Positions 1-8,750 of a stretch of DNA of 63,519 bases are shown here, in pieces. Source of the stretch: Bacteroidota bacterium. GTDB lineage: Bacteria; Bacteroidota; Bacteroidia; AKYH767-A; OLB10. The DNA lies in the NCBI GenBank assembly GCA_029547265.1, contig JAKPPP010000183.1, forward strand, positions 1 to 63,519, given 5' to 3'. Below the pieces are notes generated by a model, which saw only the letters and a list, made by a program, of their open reading frames with translations, was not told the DNA's origin and ran no database searches. Positions within the stretch are counted from its first letter, which is position 1. Each line of letters starts with the position of its first letter. Position numbers and translations under genes: made by a program.

Positions 1-91
1 CTAATACACGTTCTATACCTAACCATTGGCTAAACCAATCGTTATCGAACATTTTACCGACTACTTTTTCAGCAATTGATTTCGCATCCAT
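1..91 (-). CDS. paaI: PaaI-type hydroxyphenylacetyl-CoA thioesterase, N-terminal fragment
   Basis: Partial gene running off the left edge. The 30 visible codons begin MDAKSIAEKVVGKMF and continue with DNDWFSQWLGIE, which resembles the N-terminus of PaaI hotdog thioesterases. PaaI releases CoA from dead-end ring-hydroxylated phenylacetyl-CoA intermediates and so protects the CoA pool of the phenylacetate pathway. The ATG overlaps the stop of ogt by one base (TAATG), implying translational coupling in the paa operon. The hotdog fold itself is outside the window, so the call rests on the N-terminus and the operon context. Confidence 0.7.
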   Translation of the reverse strand, partial: MDAKSIAEKVVGKMFDNDWFSQWLGIERVL

Positions 92-600
92 TATTGTTGC
101 AATGTATTTTTATCTTCGAATAACGTTGGTGTATATACGCCTTTTTCATGATTGAGTAGCCATGATTTTTTCTCGATTCCACCGGCATATCCTGTTAAGC
201 TACCATCAGATCCAATTACACGATGACAAGGAATGACAATGGCAATTGGATTTTTTCCGTTGGCGGAAGCTGCAGCTCGGATTGATTTTTCATCACCCAA
301 GCGCGACGACATTTCATGATAACTCACCGTTTTCCCGTATGGGATATTTAAAAGCTCGTTCCATACTTTCACTTGAAAATCGGTACCACGGGGATTTAAC
401 TTCAGTTCGAAATTATTTCGTGATCCATTGAAATATTCTTCTAACTGTTTTATTGCAGCTATCAAAACATCATTCACTAATGTATTCTGCTCAAAAGGTT
501 GATCGCTAAAGAGCATCTCTGTAACGGCATCATCTTCAACCGTAACATTTATCCAACCTAAAGGCGATAAGTACGATGCTTTAGCGGCAAATAAATCCAT
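91..600 (-). CDS. ogt: methylated-DNA--[protein]-cysteine S-methyltransferase
   Basis: 169 aa suicide repair enzyme that moves a methyl group from O6-alkylguanine or O4-alkylthymine in DNA to its own cysteine. The active-site motif IVIPCHRVIGSDGSLTGYAG is intact near residues 120-140. Upstream of it the segment GTDFQVKVWNELLNIPYGKT is the conserved start of the DNA-binding domain, and a short N-terminal ribonuclease-like domain precedes that. Length fits the Ogt class without an Ada regulatory domain. It is embedded in the phenylacetate operon, sharing one base with the stop of paaH upstream and one base with the start of paaI downstream. It has no known role in that pathway, so its position is odd. 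Confidence 0.93.
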   Translation of the reverse strand: MDLFAAKASYLSPLGWINVTVEDDAVTEMLFSDQPFEQNTLVNDVLIAAIKQLEEYFNGSRNNFELKLNPRGTDFQVKVWNELLNIPYGKTVSYHEMSSRLGDEKSIRAAASANGKNPIAIVIPCHRVIGSDGSLTGYAGGIEKKSWLLNHEKGVYTPTLFEDKNTLQQ

Positions 601-1772
601 TAGTTATAAAATTTTTTATTTGCAGAACTCATTCTTCTTAGTAATACCGAAGCTCTATATCTATCTTCATGATATTCGTGATATAAATTATCCAATATAC
701 GAACAACCTCACTTACGCCAATTTCATCAGCCCAAGCAAGTAATCCTTTTGGATAATTTACTCCTTTCGTCATAGCAAGATCGATATCATTAGCAGATGC
801 AATTTGATAATGCAAGGCATCAGCAGCTTCATTAATCAGCATTGACAAAACACGATCAACAATTTGTTTTGCGAGTTCATCATTTTTTTCAGGAAGCGGA
901 TTAACAGCACCATCTGCATATGAGAAATATCCCATTCCTGTTTTTCGTCCCAGGCGCCCCGACTCCATCATTTTCTTTTGAATTAATGATGGCTTATAAC
1001 GGGGATCAAAATACATTTGAGTCCACACAGTTTCGGTAACAGTATAATTAATATCGTTACCAATTAAATCCATCAATTCAAACGGCCCCATTCTAAACCC
1101 TGCTTTATCTTTCAAAGCCCAATCGATTGTAGCCATATCAGCAATTCCTTCCTCGCAAATACGCAATGCTTCGCCATAATATGGACGAGCAACACGGTTC
1201 ACTATGAAGCCGGGAGTATCTTTCGTAATAACAGGGACTTTTTTCCACTGCAACATTAATTCCTTACAAGCAGCGGCCAAATCGACTTGCGTTTGAACAG
1301 CGGGGATCACTTCCACCAACGGCATTAAAGGAGCGGGATTAAAGAAATGCAATCCGATTACACGTGAAGGAATTTTGCAAGCAGCAGCAATAGAAGTAAC
1401 AGAAAGAGAAGAAGTATTCGATGCCAGAATAGTTGAATCAGAAACAATTGTTTCCAACGAAGAGAAAACTTCTTTCTTCACACTTAATATTTCAACGATT
1501 GCTTCAATAACTAATCCGCAAGGACTGAGGTCTTTCAAATCGAAAGCCGGTTTTATACGACTTAAGATACCATCGGCATCTTCTTTACTGATTTTCGACT
1601 TTTCAACTAATTTATTCAGTGTAGTTGACAATCCTGAAATTGCCTTCTCAACAGCTTCCTTACGAGTATCAAAAAGGAGAACAGAATGTCCAGCGGTGGC
1701 TGCTACTTGAGCAATACCACTACCCATTGCACCTGCGCCAATTACTCCAACAATTGTATTTTTATTAAACAT
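600..1772 (-). CDS. paaH: 3-hydroxyacyl-CoA dehydrogenase (PaaH-type)
   Basis: 390 aa NAD-dependent 3-hydroxyacyl-CoA dehydrogenase. The Rossmann motif GVIGAGAMGSGIAQVAA lies at residues 9-25, and IGLHFFNPAPLMPLVEVI is the conserved stretch with the catalytic His. Two C-terminal helical dimerisation domains follow (DTPGFIVNRVARPYYGEA onward and a second half-copy near the end). In the phenylacetate pathway PaaH oxidises 3-hydroxyadipyl-CoA to 3-oxoadipyl-CoA. It is shorter than E. coli PaaH (about 475 aa) but close to the usual length of single-function dehydrogenases. It lies 21 nt downstream of paaG, and its stop overlaps the ogt start by one base. Confidence 0.9.
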   Translation of the reverse strand: MFNKNTIVGVIGAGAMGSGIAQVAATAGHSVLLFDTRKEAVEKAISGLSTTLNKLVEKSKISKEDADGILSRIKPAFDLKDLSPCGLVIEAIVEILSVKKEVFSSLETIVSDSTILASNTSSLSVTSIAAACKIPSRVIGLHFFNPAPLMPLVEVIPAVQTQVDLAAACKELMLQWKKVPVITKDTPGFIVNRVARPYYGEALRICEEGIADMATIDWALKDKAGFRMGPFELMDLIGNDINYTVTETVWTQMYFDPRYKPSLIQKKMMESGRLGRKTGMGYFSYADGAVNPLPEKNDELAKQIVDRVLSMLINEAADALHYQIASANDIDLAMTKGVNYPKGLLAWADEIGVSEVVRILDNLYHEYHEDRYRASVLLRRMSSANKKFYN

Positions 1773-1793
1773 AACGTTAATGGGTATCCTAAA

Positions 1794-2570
1794 TTACTCT
1801 CCTTTAAATATAGGTTTTCTTTTTTCAAGAAATGCATTTACACCTTCTTGATAATCGTAAGTATTACCTGCAGCTGCTTGAATAATCTCTTCTCTATCAA
1901 GTTGAGCATCGAGCGTATTAGTCATTGAATCATTCAACAACTGTTTTGTTAGTGCTATTCCTTTTGTAGGCATATTTGATAAAGTAGTTGCGATTGCCAT
2001 CGACTCAGCAGTCAAATGAGCATCATCACAAACTTTATAAATCATTCCCATTTGCAAAGCATCAGAAGCTGAAACTTTATCACCCAGCATCATTAATGCT
2101 GCTGCGCGTTGAAATCCGATGATACGTGGCAAGAAGAATGTCCCGCCACTATCAGGCACCAATCCGATTTTACTAAACGCTTGAATAAAAGAAGCGGAAG
2201 CACCGGCTATAACTATATCACAAGCTAAAGCAATATTTGCACCTGCACCTGCAGCAACGCCATTCACAGCACAAACGACAGGCTTTTCAATGGCTCTAAT
2301 TTTCTTAATAACGGGGTTATAATGTTCGCGAACGATCGTTTGAATTCCGGGACCTGAAGTATCGATCGCCTCAGCAAGATCTTGTCCTGCACAAAATGCT
2401 TTCCCTTCAGCTGTTATCAATACAGCGCGAACTGATTTATCGCCTGCAAAAGCATCGAGCACCGACTGCAATGCCAATGCCATCTCGCGATTAAAACTAT
2501 TAAATTTATCGGGGCGATTTAAACGGATGATTCCTATTCCGTTTTCAACTGATGATAATATAGAGCTCAT
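1794..2570 (-). CDS. paaG: enoyl-CoA hydratase/isomerase, PaaG-type
   Basis: 258 aa crotonase-fold protein. The oxyanion-hole segments are visible: KAFCAGQDLAEA (about residues 62-73) and the ACDIVIAGASASFIQAFSKI region with LVPDSGGTFFLPR. PaaG isomerises ring-1,2-epoxyphenylacetyl-CoA to the oxepin and later moves double bonds in the beta-oxidation-like steps. The ATG at 2570 is preferred over an in-frame TTG two codons upstream. The 60-base gap upstream carries a near-consensus -7 sequence (TTACTTTG on the minus strand), so a weak internal promoter is possible. PaaF (hydratase) is the alternative within the family; the operon position and the GQDL/PDSGG sequence favour PaaG. Confidence 0.85.
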   Translation of the reverse strand: MSSILSSVENGIGIIRLNRPDKFNSFNREMALALQSVLDAFAGDKSVRAVLITAEGKAFCAGQDLAEAIDTSGPGIQTIVREHYNPVIKKIRAIEKPVVCAVNGVAAGAGANIALACDIVIAGASASFIQAFSKIGLVPDSGGTFFLPRIIGFQRAAALMMLGDKVSASDALQMGMIYKVCDDAHLTAESMAIATTLSNMPTKGIALTKQLLNDSMTNTLDAQLDREEIIQAAAGNTYDYQEGVNAFLEKRKPIFKGE

Positions 2571-2636
2571 TTGCAATAATCTTTACTGCAAAGTAAGCTA
2601 AAAAGAAGAAGAGAAACGAGGGAAAATGAAATTCTG

Positions 2637-3128
2637 TTAATGGCATTTAAAATGCTCGAAAGGCTGACGGCATTCGTTGCAGAAATACAGTGCTTTACAA
2701 GCTGTTGAACCAAATTGGCTTGTAAGGGCAGTGTCCTCGGAGCGACAAAAAGGGCATTTCAACGGACCCTTATCCGATTTAGCGAATGGATGCAGATTTT
2801 CGAACGATAATTTATCAGGAGGAGCGATGCCATAAGCTCTTAATTTCTCTTTAGTAGCATCGCTCATCCAATCAGTTGTCCAAGCCGGCTTAAAAACGAC
2901 ATTTACTTTCACGTCGAGGCCTTCCAACATTAATTTTGCTTTCACCTGGTCCTCCATCATTTTCATTGCGGGACAACCGGTATAAGTAGGAGTCATATCG
3001 ACTATCACGGAAGATCCTTCGACCTTCACATCACGCACAACGCCCAACTCAACAATACTGATAGCCGGAACCTCCGGATCAGGAATTGAATTAAGCATTT
3101 CCCAAACAGCCTCTTTCGAAATAGTCAT
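2637..3128 (-). CDS. paaD: phenylacetyl-CoA epoxidase maturation protein PaaD
   Basis: 163 aa. The N-terminal part is a MIP18/DUF59 domain (EMLNSIPDPEVPAISIVELG, then TYTGCPAMKMMEDQVK). The C-terminus is a small zinc ribbon with two Cys pairs (CPFCRSEDT and FCNECRQPFEHFKCH). PaaD is needed for Fe-S or metal maturation of the PaaABCE epoxidase. It lies 12 nt downstream of paaC in the same operon. Domain order and length match the family. Confidence 0.95.
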   Translation of the reverse strand: MTISKEAVWEMLNSIPDPEVPAISIVELGVVRDVKVEGSSVIVDMTPTYTGCPAMKMMEDQVKAKLMLEGLDVKVNVVFKPAWTTDWMSDATKEKLRAYGIAPPDKLSFENLHPFAKSDKGPLKCPFCRSEDTALTSQFGSTACKALYFCNECRQPFEHFKCH

Positions 3129-3140
3129 ATTAAAAAAATG

Positions 3141-3905
3141 TTACCAGATAGCATCAGGATAAGCACGAGGCAAGAACTGCATTTCTGCAAGAATATAGCC
3201 TAAATGCTCGGTATGCATTCCGTTAATTCCACCCGAAGATTGATATCCACCTTCAGCAGGTTTAGTCAATTTAGCTTGAGTGAAAATTTCATCTACTAAA
3301 TTCAACCAATCTTGTTTTAATGTAGTTAAATCGACAGCAATACCTTCTTTAACAAGAAGAGCATCCACTTCATTTTGCTCAAATAATTCAGCGGTATACA
3401 TCCACAATTCTTCTAAAGAATTATTGATGCGACGATGACTTTCTTCGGTACCATCACCAAGACGTACTACCCAATCGCCACAATGACGAACGTGATAAGT
3501 AACCTCTTTAATTGCTTTTGCAGAAAGTCCGGAAATTGTTTCATCCTTACTATTCATCAAAGCACGGAACTGGAGATAAGAAAGACAGCTATATAAAAAA
3601 GATCGCAACATAGCTGTTCCGAAATCTTTATGATCAGGTTGTTCAACCAAATTACGGTTTACAAATTCACGAGCATCACGACGGAAAGCCAAATCATCTT
3701 CAGTACGACCTTTACCCTCTAACGTTGCCGCATAGGAGTAAAATCCACGAGCTTGTCCGATAAGATCGAGCGCCATATTACTCATAGCGATATCTTCTTC
3801 GAGGATAGGACCGTGTCCGCTCCACTCCGACAAACGATGAGCAAGAATGCTTGAATTATCAGCTATTCTTAAACAATATTCTTTAAGTGCGTCGTTCAAG
3901 ATCAT
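3141..3905 (-). CDS. paaC: phenylacetyl-CoA epoxidase structural subunit PaaC
   Basis: 254 aa ferritin-like helical protein that pairs with catalytic PaaA in the multicomponent 1,2-phenylacetyl-CoA epoxidase. Conserved stretches include ILAHRLSEWSGHGPILEEDI and the helix IKEVTYHVRHCGDWVVRLGDGT, then the C-terminal GINGMHTEHLGYILAEMQFL. It overlaps the stop of paaB by 4 bases (ATGA), indicating translational coupling. Length is typical. Confidence 0.95.
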   Translation of the reverse strand: MILNDALKEYCLRIADNSSILAHRLSEWSGHGPILEEDIAMSNMALDLIGQARGFYSYAATLEGKGRTEDDLAFRRDAREFVNRNLVEQPDHKDFGTAMLRSFLYSCLSYLQFRALMNSKDETISGLSAKAIKEVTYHVRHCGDWVVRLGDGTEESHRRINNSLEELWMYTAELFEQNEVDALLVKEGIAVDLTTLKQDWLNLVDEIFTQAKLTKPAEGGYQSSGGINGMHTEHLGYILAEMQFLPRAYPDAIW

Positions 3906-4198
3906 GATATCTGTTTGATTCCTTCCGGAGTTTTAAAATAATTAGGCCAGCGATACATTTTATCGTTTGCAGGATCAAAGAAAGGTCCAACATCTTCGGG
4001 AGTAGAAGCCACAATAGCAGTAGCAGGAACAACCCACATATTAACACCTTCTAATCGGCGACCGTAAACATCTCTTGCATTTAGCAAAGCCATTTCTCCA
4101 TCGGGAGCATGTACGCTTCCTGCATGCTCATGAGCTGAACCATTTTTAGGTTGAATAAACACTTCCCAAATTGGCCACTGATGATTATTATCTGACAT
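3902..4198 (-). CDS. paaB: phenylacetyl-CoA epoxidase subunit PaaB
   Basis: 98 aa small subunit that bridges PaaAC heterodimers in the epoxidase complex. Recognisable family sequence: WEVFIQPKNGSAHEHAGSVH, then DGEMALLNARDVYGRR and an acidic, proline-rich end (TPEDVGPFFDPANDKMYRWP). It sits 27 nt downstream of paaA and overlaps paaC by 4 bases. Full length. Confidence 0.95.
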   Translation of the reverse strand: MSDNNHQWPIWEVFIQPKNGSAHEHAGSVHAPDGEMALLNARDVYGRRLEGVNMWVVPATAIVASTPEDVGPFFDPANDKMYRWPNYFKTPEGIKQIS

Positions 4199-4225
4199 AA
4201 ATCTGTAGTTTTTACTTTTGAATAA

Positions 4226-5182
4226 TTATTTTTTAGAAGCCGCTTTTTTTGCAGAATACGCTGCTGCTGCTTCACGAACCCAAGCACCATTATTATGCGC
4301 ATCGGTACGTTGTTTCATTCTTAATTTATTACAAGGACCATTTCCGCTGATCACCTGGTTAAATTCTGCCCAGTTAATTTCACCGAATTCATAGTGACGA
4401 GTTGATTCATTCCACTTCAATTTATCATCAGGAATTCTCAAACCAATAGCTTCGGCTTGCGGAACAGTACGATCGATAAAGCGCTGGCGTAAATCATCAT
4501 TCGAATGCAATTTCACCTTCCATTTCATAAGGTCGGCGCTATTTGGCGAATTAGTATCGGAAGGGCCAAACATCATTAAGGCAGGCCACCAAAAACGGTT
4601 CATCGCATCTTGGGCCATATCGCGTTGTTCTTTCGTTCCACGCATTAGATAAGCCATAATTTGATATCCCTGTTTGTTATGGAAGTTCTCCTCTTTACAA
4701 ATGCGGAGCATTGCGCGAGAATAAGGGCCATATGAACATTTTGCCAGAACTGTCTGATTTACAATAGCTGCGCCATCAACCAACCAACCAATTGCGCCAA
4801 TATCGGCCCAAGATAAAGTAGGATAATTGAAAATTGAAGAATATTTTGCCTTACCGGAAAGGAGCTGATCGATCATTTCTGAACGATCCATGCCTAAAGT
4901 TTCAGCTGCGCTGTAGATATAAAGACCATGTCCCGCTTCATCTTGCACTTTAGCCAACAATACAGCTTTACGAGCCAAAGAAGGAGCACGAGTGATCCAA
5001 TTACCTTCCGGAAGCATTCCAACAACTTCAGAATGAGCATGTTGTGACATCATTCTCAACAACTGCTTACGATACCTTTCAGGCATCCAATCTTTAGGTT
5101 CGATTGTTTTGCCGCCGGCAATTTTTGCATCGAACTCCGCTTCACGTTTATTTAATTCTTCTACTGATAGAGTTGTTTCCAT
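4226..5182 (-). CDS. paaA: phenylacetyl-CoA epoxidase catalytic subunit PaaA
   Basis: 318 aa diiron monooxygenase subunit that epoxidises the aromatic ring of phenylacetyl-CoA using O2. Diiron ligand helices are visible: [20 protein letters not shown] and [16 protein letters not shown], with the substrate-region sequence [14 protein letters not shown]. The ATG at 5182 ([14 protein letters not shown]) is chosen rather than the in-frame codon at 5242, because a candidate promoter lies at 5212-5243 and the extra 20 residues do not look like the family. First gene of the minus-strand paa operon. The reductase paaE, ligase paaK and paaZ are not in this window and may lie beyond the left edge. Confidence 0.96.
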   Translation of the reverse strand: METTLSVEELNKREAEFDAKIAGGKTIEPKDWMPERYRKQLLRMMSQHAHSEVVGMLPEGNWITRAPSLARKAVLLAKVQDEAGHGLYIYSAAETLGMDRSEMIDQLLSGKAKYSSIFNYPTLSWADIGAIGWLVDGAAIVNQTVLAKCSYGPYSRAMLRICKEENFHNKQGYQIMAYLMRGTKEQRDMAQDAMNRFWWPALMMFGPSDTNSPNSADLMKWKVKLHSNDDLRQRFIDRTVPQAEAIGLRIPDDKLKWNESTRHYEFGEINWAEFNQVISGNGPCNKLRMKQRTDAHNNGAWVREAAAAYSAKKAASKK

Positions 5183-5211
5183 ACCTATATTTGAGGTTTG
5201 TTTGGGGTTGG

Positions 5212-5243
5212 CTAAATTACGGTTTACAAAATGCATGAGCAAA
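5212..5243 (-). promoter_or_regulatory. candidate Bacteroidota-type promoter of the paa operon
   Basis: On the minus strand TTTG (5243-5240) is followed after 20 nt by TAATTTAG (5219-5212). This matches the Bacteroidota -33 TTTG / -7 TAnnTTTG arrangement with one mismatch in the -7 box. Predicted transcription start about 5206, leaving a leader of roughly 24 nt before the paaA ATG at 5182. Confidence 0.45.
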
Positions 5244-5354
5244 TGAGTAATATCAGATTATAACATAATTATGAATGGAAAAGTTCATTAGTTATCGAGG
5301 GTATTTATGTAACAACTAGACAAGAAAATCAGTATAAACACATCGAGAAACTTC

Positions 5355-5380
5355 ACTAAATCGGCTGAAAACGATTTAGT
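5355..5380. promoter_or_regulatory. perfect 9-bp inverted repeat in front of the polysaccharide operon
   Basis: ACTAAATCG (5355-5363) and CGATTTAGT (5372-5380) are perfectly complementary and separated by 8 nt. The element ends 17 nt before the ATG of the first polysaccharide gene, with a near-consensus -7 box TAAAATTG at 5385-5392 in between. It could be an operator or a leader hairpin; nothing in the sequence decides which. Confidence 0.5.
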
Positions 5381-5397
5381 TATCTAAAATTGCAATT

Positions 5398-6204
5398 ATG
5401 AGAAAAGCGCATTATCTATTGATTATGAGTACATTAGCTTTATTATTAAGCTCATGTCGACATGTCAAAGATGTAACTTACTTTCAAGCATCAAGGGACA
5501 CTTCGAGCAAAAAGGTAACCTACCCCAACTTCGATAAAGGTCATGAAATTAAAACTTCTATGTATGAAGCAATAATTCAACCTAACGACATTTTGTCGAT
5601 TTATGTATCGAGTTTAAGTCAAGAAGCGAGTAGTTTCTTCAATACAATCACAAAATCAGAGCGTCCCGATTTTGGCGACAGCTACTCTACACGTCCGAAT
5701 GTTGGATATATGGTAGATGTAAACGGCTATATTGAGATGCCATTAGTAGGAAAAGTAAAACTTGCAGGATTAACAACAACCGTTGCACGCGATACATTAC
5801 AAAAACGACTAGAACAATATCTTCAATCACCGAATGTGCGCCTTTATTTTGAAAACTTTAAGGTGACAATCCTAGGAGAAGTAACGCATCCCGGAGTATT
5901 TTCGGTAACCAATGAAAAAATCACTGTTCCTGAAGCGATAGGAATGGCCGGCGACTTAAATATCTATGGAAACAGAAGAGATGTTCTATTGATTAGAGAA
6001 GAAAACGGTGTTAAAACCTACACTAAAATAGATTTAACGCGTCGCGACTTATTTACCGCTCCATATTATTACTTGCACTCTAACGACATTTTATATGTTC
6101 CGCCTGTGAAAGATAAGTTAGCACAATCAGATAATTTCTACAGAGTTGCACCAATGTTAATCAGCTTAGGAACACTATTAGCCTTTGTATTAATCAATCG
6201 CTAA
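5398..6204 (+). CDS. outer-membrane polysaccharide export lipoprotein (Wza/BexD family)
   Basis: 268 aa. A lipoprotein signal peptide ends in LLLSSC (Cys20). A poly_export (PES) domain follows (YEAIIQPNDILSIYVSSLSQ, then VGYMVDVNGYIEMPLVGKVKLAGLT), and after it an SLBB domain (FKVTILGEVTHPGVFSVTNEKITVPEAIGMAG...YGNRRDVLLI). The C-terminus ends in one hydrophobic segment (MLISLGTLLAFVLINR), as in the Bacteroidota short form. The family forms the outer-membrane channel for capsule or exopolysaccharide. First gene of a 19-gene run. It is separated from divergent paaA by 215 bases. Confidence 0.93.
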   Translation: MRKAHYLLIMSTLALLLSSCRHVKDVTYFQASRDTSSKKVTYPNFDKGHEIKTSMYEAIIQPNDILSIYVSSLSQEASSFFNTITKSERPDFGDSYSTRPNVGYMVDVNGYIEMPLVGKVKLAGLTTTVARDTLQKRLEQYLQSPNVRLYFENFKVTILGEVTHPGVFSVTNEKITVPEAIGMAGDLNIYGNRRDVLLIREENGVKTYTKIDLTRRDLFTAPYYYLHSNDILYVPPVKDKLAQSDNFYRVAPMLISLGTLLAFVLINR

Positions 6205-6237
6205 TTTTCACTTCCCTCCTATTATATACTGCGTATT

Positions 6238-8721
6238 ATGAATCAACAACAAGAGACAAATCCAAACGAATATAAAGTCTCGAATCCCAATAATGCTAAT
6301 GAGCAGCAAAATGACAACAACGGACAGATTAATTTTGGTCAGTTGTTTAACAAGTATTTTTTGCGCTATTGGTATTTATATATCTACACATTAAGTCTTG
6401 CCTTAGTAACATCATACTTCTACAACTGGTATGCAGATCGAGTTTACTATACTAGTTGTACTGTTTTAATTAAAGACGATAAGCAACGAATAAATAGTAC
6501 CGACTTATTAACTCAATTAAACGCATTCAACAATGAAGGCGGAATTGAAAATGAAATTGGAATTTTAAGATCAAGATTATTGATTTTGAAAACTATTGAA
6601 GAATTAGAACTCTACAAATCATATTCATTAGTTGGTGACGTAAAAACAACTGAAGTATATGCAGAGAATCCGATTCGATTAAAAGAAGATACACTATACA
6701 CGCTGGCATACAATACTAAAATCGAATTAGAGGTTGTAAACTCCAGAAAATATAAATTAACCTATAGAAGTGGAGCAACAGAACATATCGGGTATTATTT
6801 ATTCGGAAGAAAAATCAGTAATAAACTAGGTATCTTCTCAATTGACGCGACATCATATTTCCACAACAATCCTTATAATGATGCGAAGTATACAAAAAGA
6901 AAATTCTCGATTAGAATATCAGACAAAGATGCGCTAACCGATTTATATCAAACAGCATTAAAAGCTGAGCCTATCAGCAAACAAGCGTCTATGCTTCAAC
7001 TTTCGATTCAAGGAGCAACTCCTTCAAAGAATGAAGCCTTTTTAAATAAGCTATGTGCGTTATATGTACAAAAAGGAATTGAAGTTAAAAACGAATATGC
7101 GGTAAACACATTGAGTTTCATCGATGAACAACTTCGCCTATTAACAGGAGAAATCGATGCAAACGAAAACAATGTAGAGCACTTCAGGGTAACGCGAGGA
7201 ATTACTGACTTATCGATTGAAGCAAACTCCTATTTAGAAAGCGTTAAAAACTTCGACATTCAAATTTCAGAATTACAAGTTCAGTTAAGCTTCCTCGACT
7301 ACTTAGAAAAATACGTAACTACGGATAACAAGAACTTAACTGGAAACATTTCTCCTGCCAGTATCTTGGTAAAGGATCCATTGTTACAAAGTTTGGTATT
7401 GAAGTTAAATGAGATGGAGAACAGAAAAAAATCTCAATCCAACTTAGCTAAAGCCGACAACCCGATTATGGTAAGTTTAAATACCGAAATCGCAAATACG
7501 AAAGCTGCTTTACTTGAAAATATTAAATCATTAAGAAGCGGATTAAGAGCATCGTTGCAAGAAGCGATTAGTCAAAAATCGGAAGTTCAAGGTAAATTAC
7601 GCTTATTACCAGGAGCACAACGTGAACTACAATCAATGCTTCGTGGATCGAATATCAAAGAACAACTATACTCCTATTTATTACAAAAGAAAGCAGAAAC
7701 TGCAATCTTGTTAGCTTCAACAACAGCTGATAATAGAGTAATTGATAGTGCCAGAACATTTATCAAGCCATTAAAACCGGTAAAAAGTTTAAGTTATTCA
7801 TTAGCGATAATCCTAGGATTACTTTTACCTGCAATTATCATCTACCTAAGATCAGCTTTAAATGATCGAATTGTAGACAGAAACGATTTAGATGCGAAAA
7901 CAAATATTCCTGTAATCGGAATGATTGGACTAAGCGCATCGAAATCAAGTTTAGTAGTTTCAGAGAAACCGAATTCACATATTTCGGAAGCATTCCGATC
8001 GATACGAACCAACTTACAATATTTCAATCAAGGAAAGACTAAAAGCACTATCCTGATTACTTCATCTATTTCATCAGAAGGAAAAAGTTTTTGCTCTATC
8101 AACTTAGCCGCAATGATGGCAATGTCGGGAAGAAAAACTATCCTGGTGGGATGTGACTTAAGAAAGCCGAAAATCACCATCGGTTTTGACTTTGTTAGTG
8201 AAGTAGGTTTGAGTAATTATCTCATCGGAATTGCATCAGAAAAAGATGTGATTCAAAATTCGGGTACCATTCCGAACCTCGACATTATTCTATCAGGTCC
8301 TAAGCCACCGAATCCTTCGGAGCTCGTGATCTCACCGAAGATGGATGTGCTGTTTGAATACTTAAAAGCTAACTACGACTATATTATTCTAGATACACCT
8401 CCTATCGGATTAATTACCGATGCGATGGTATTATCGAAATACGCTGATATCAATGTTTATGTGGTACGTCAAAGAGTAACACGCAAGCATCACCTTAACT
8501 ATGTTAACAAGATTTACCAAGAAGGTAAACTTAAAAATGTATGTATTGTATTCAATGCCATCAAAGCTGTAAACAGAAATTATGGTTACGGATATGAATA
8601 TGGATACGGATATGGTTATGGCTACGGATATGGCTACGGATACTACGAAGAAGATAAACAAGAGCGCGGAGTTAAAGGCATATTCAAAAGGATCTTTAAA
8701 AAATCATCCTCAAAAGCTTAA
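6238..8721 (+). CDS. polysaccharide co-polymerase / autophosphorylating tyrosine kinase (Wzc-type)
   Basis: 827 aa inner-membrane protein. The N-terminal Wzz domain has a membrane segment at about residues 42-63 (YWYLYIYTLSLALVTSYFYN region), followed by a long periplasmic coiled-coil section (about 280-500) and a second membrane segment about 520-540. The cytoplasmic BY-kinase carries Walker A (SSISSEGKSFCSINLA), Walker A' (ILVGCDLRKPK) and Walker B (YIILDTPPIGLITDA). The tail is an unusual Tyr-Gly run followed by a basic end. The family controls chain length and export through cycles of tail phosphorylation, partnering the Wza-like protein encoded 33 nt upstream. Confidence 0.93.
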   Translation: MNQQQETNPNEYKVSNPNNANEQQNDNNGQINFGQLFNKYFLRYWYLYIYTLSLALVTSYFYNWYADRVYYTSCTVLIKDDKQRINSTDLLTQLNAFNNEGGIENEIGILRSRLLILKTIEELELYKSYSLVGDVKTTEVYAENPIRLKEDTLYTLAYNTKIELEVVNSRKYKLTYRSGATEHIGYYLFGRKISNKLGIFSIDATSYFHNNPYNDAKYTKRKFSIRISDKDALTDLYQTALKAEPISKQASMLQLSIQGATPSKNEAFLNKLCALYVQKGIEVKNEYAVNTLSFIDEQLRLLTGEIDANENNVEHFRVTRGITDLSIEANSYLESVKNFDIQISELQVQLSFLDYLEKYVTTDNKNLTGNISPASILVKDPLLQSLVLKLNEMENRKKSQSNLAKADNPIMVSLNTEIANTKAALLENIKSLRSGLRASLQEAISQKSEVQGKLRLLPGAQRELQSMLRGSNIKEQLYSYLLQKKAETAILLASTTADNRVIDSARTFIKPLKPVKSLSYSLAIILGLLLPAIIIYLRSALNDRIVDRNDLDAKTNIPVIGMIGLSASKSSLVVSEKPNSHISEAFRSIRTNLQYFNQGKTKSTILITSSISSEGKSFCSINLAAMMAMSGRKTILVGCDLRKPKITIGFDFVSEVGLSNYLIGIASEKDVIQNSGTIPNLDIILSGPKPPNPSELVISPKMDVLFEYLKANYDYIILDTPPIGLITDAMVLSKYADINVYVVRQRVTRKHHLNYVNKIYQEGKLKNVCIVFNAIKAVNRNYGYGYEYGYGYGYGYGYGYGYYEEDKQERGVKGIFKRIFKKSSSKA
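8581..8646 (+). repeat. in-frame (TAY GGN) repeat encoding the Tyr-Gly tail of the Wzc-type kinase
   Basis: Twenty-two codons alternate Tyr with Gly (one Glu), giving 12 tyrosines. Codons vary (TAT/TAC, GGA/GGT/GGC), so the repeat is conserved at protein level more than as a perfect DNA repeat. Because the unit is 6 bp, gain or loss of units would keep the frame. Confidence 0.9.
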
Positions 8722-8750
8722 TTTGAGGATGATGTTACCTCTCATAGTCG

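Noticed and set aside
8431..8661. Antisense frame opposite the Tyr-Gly repeat
   Set aside because: It is the complement of a repetitive coding segment; its hydrophobic translation is a by-product of TAY GGN codons.
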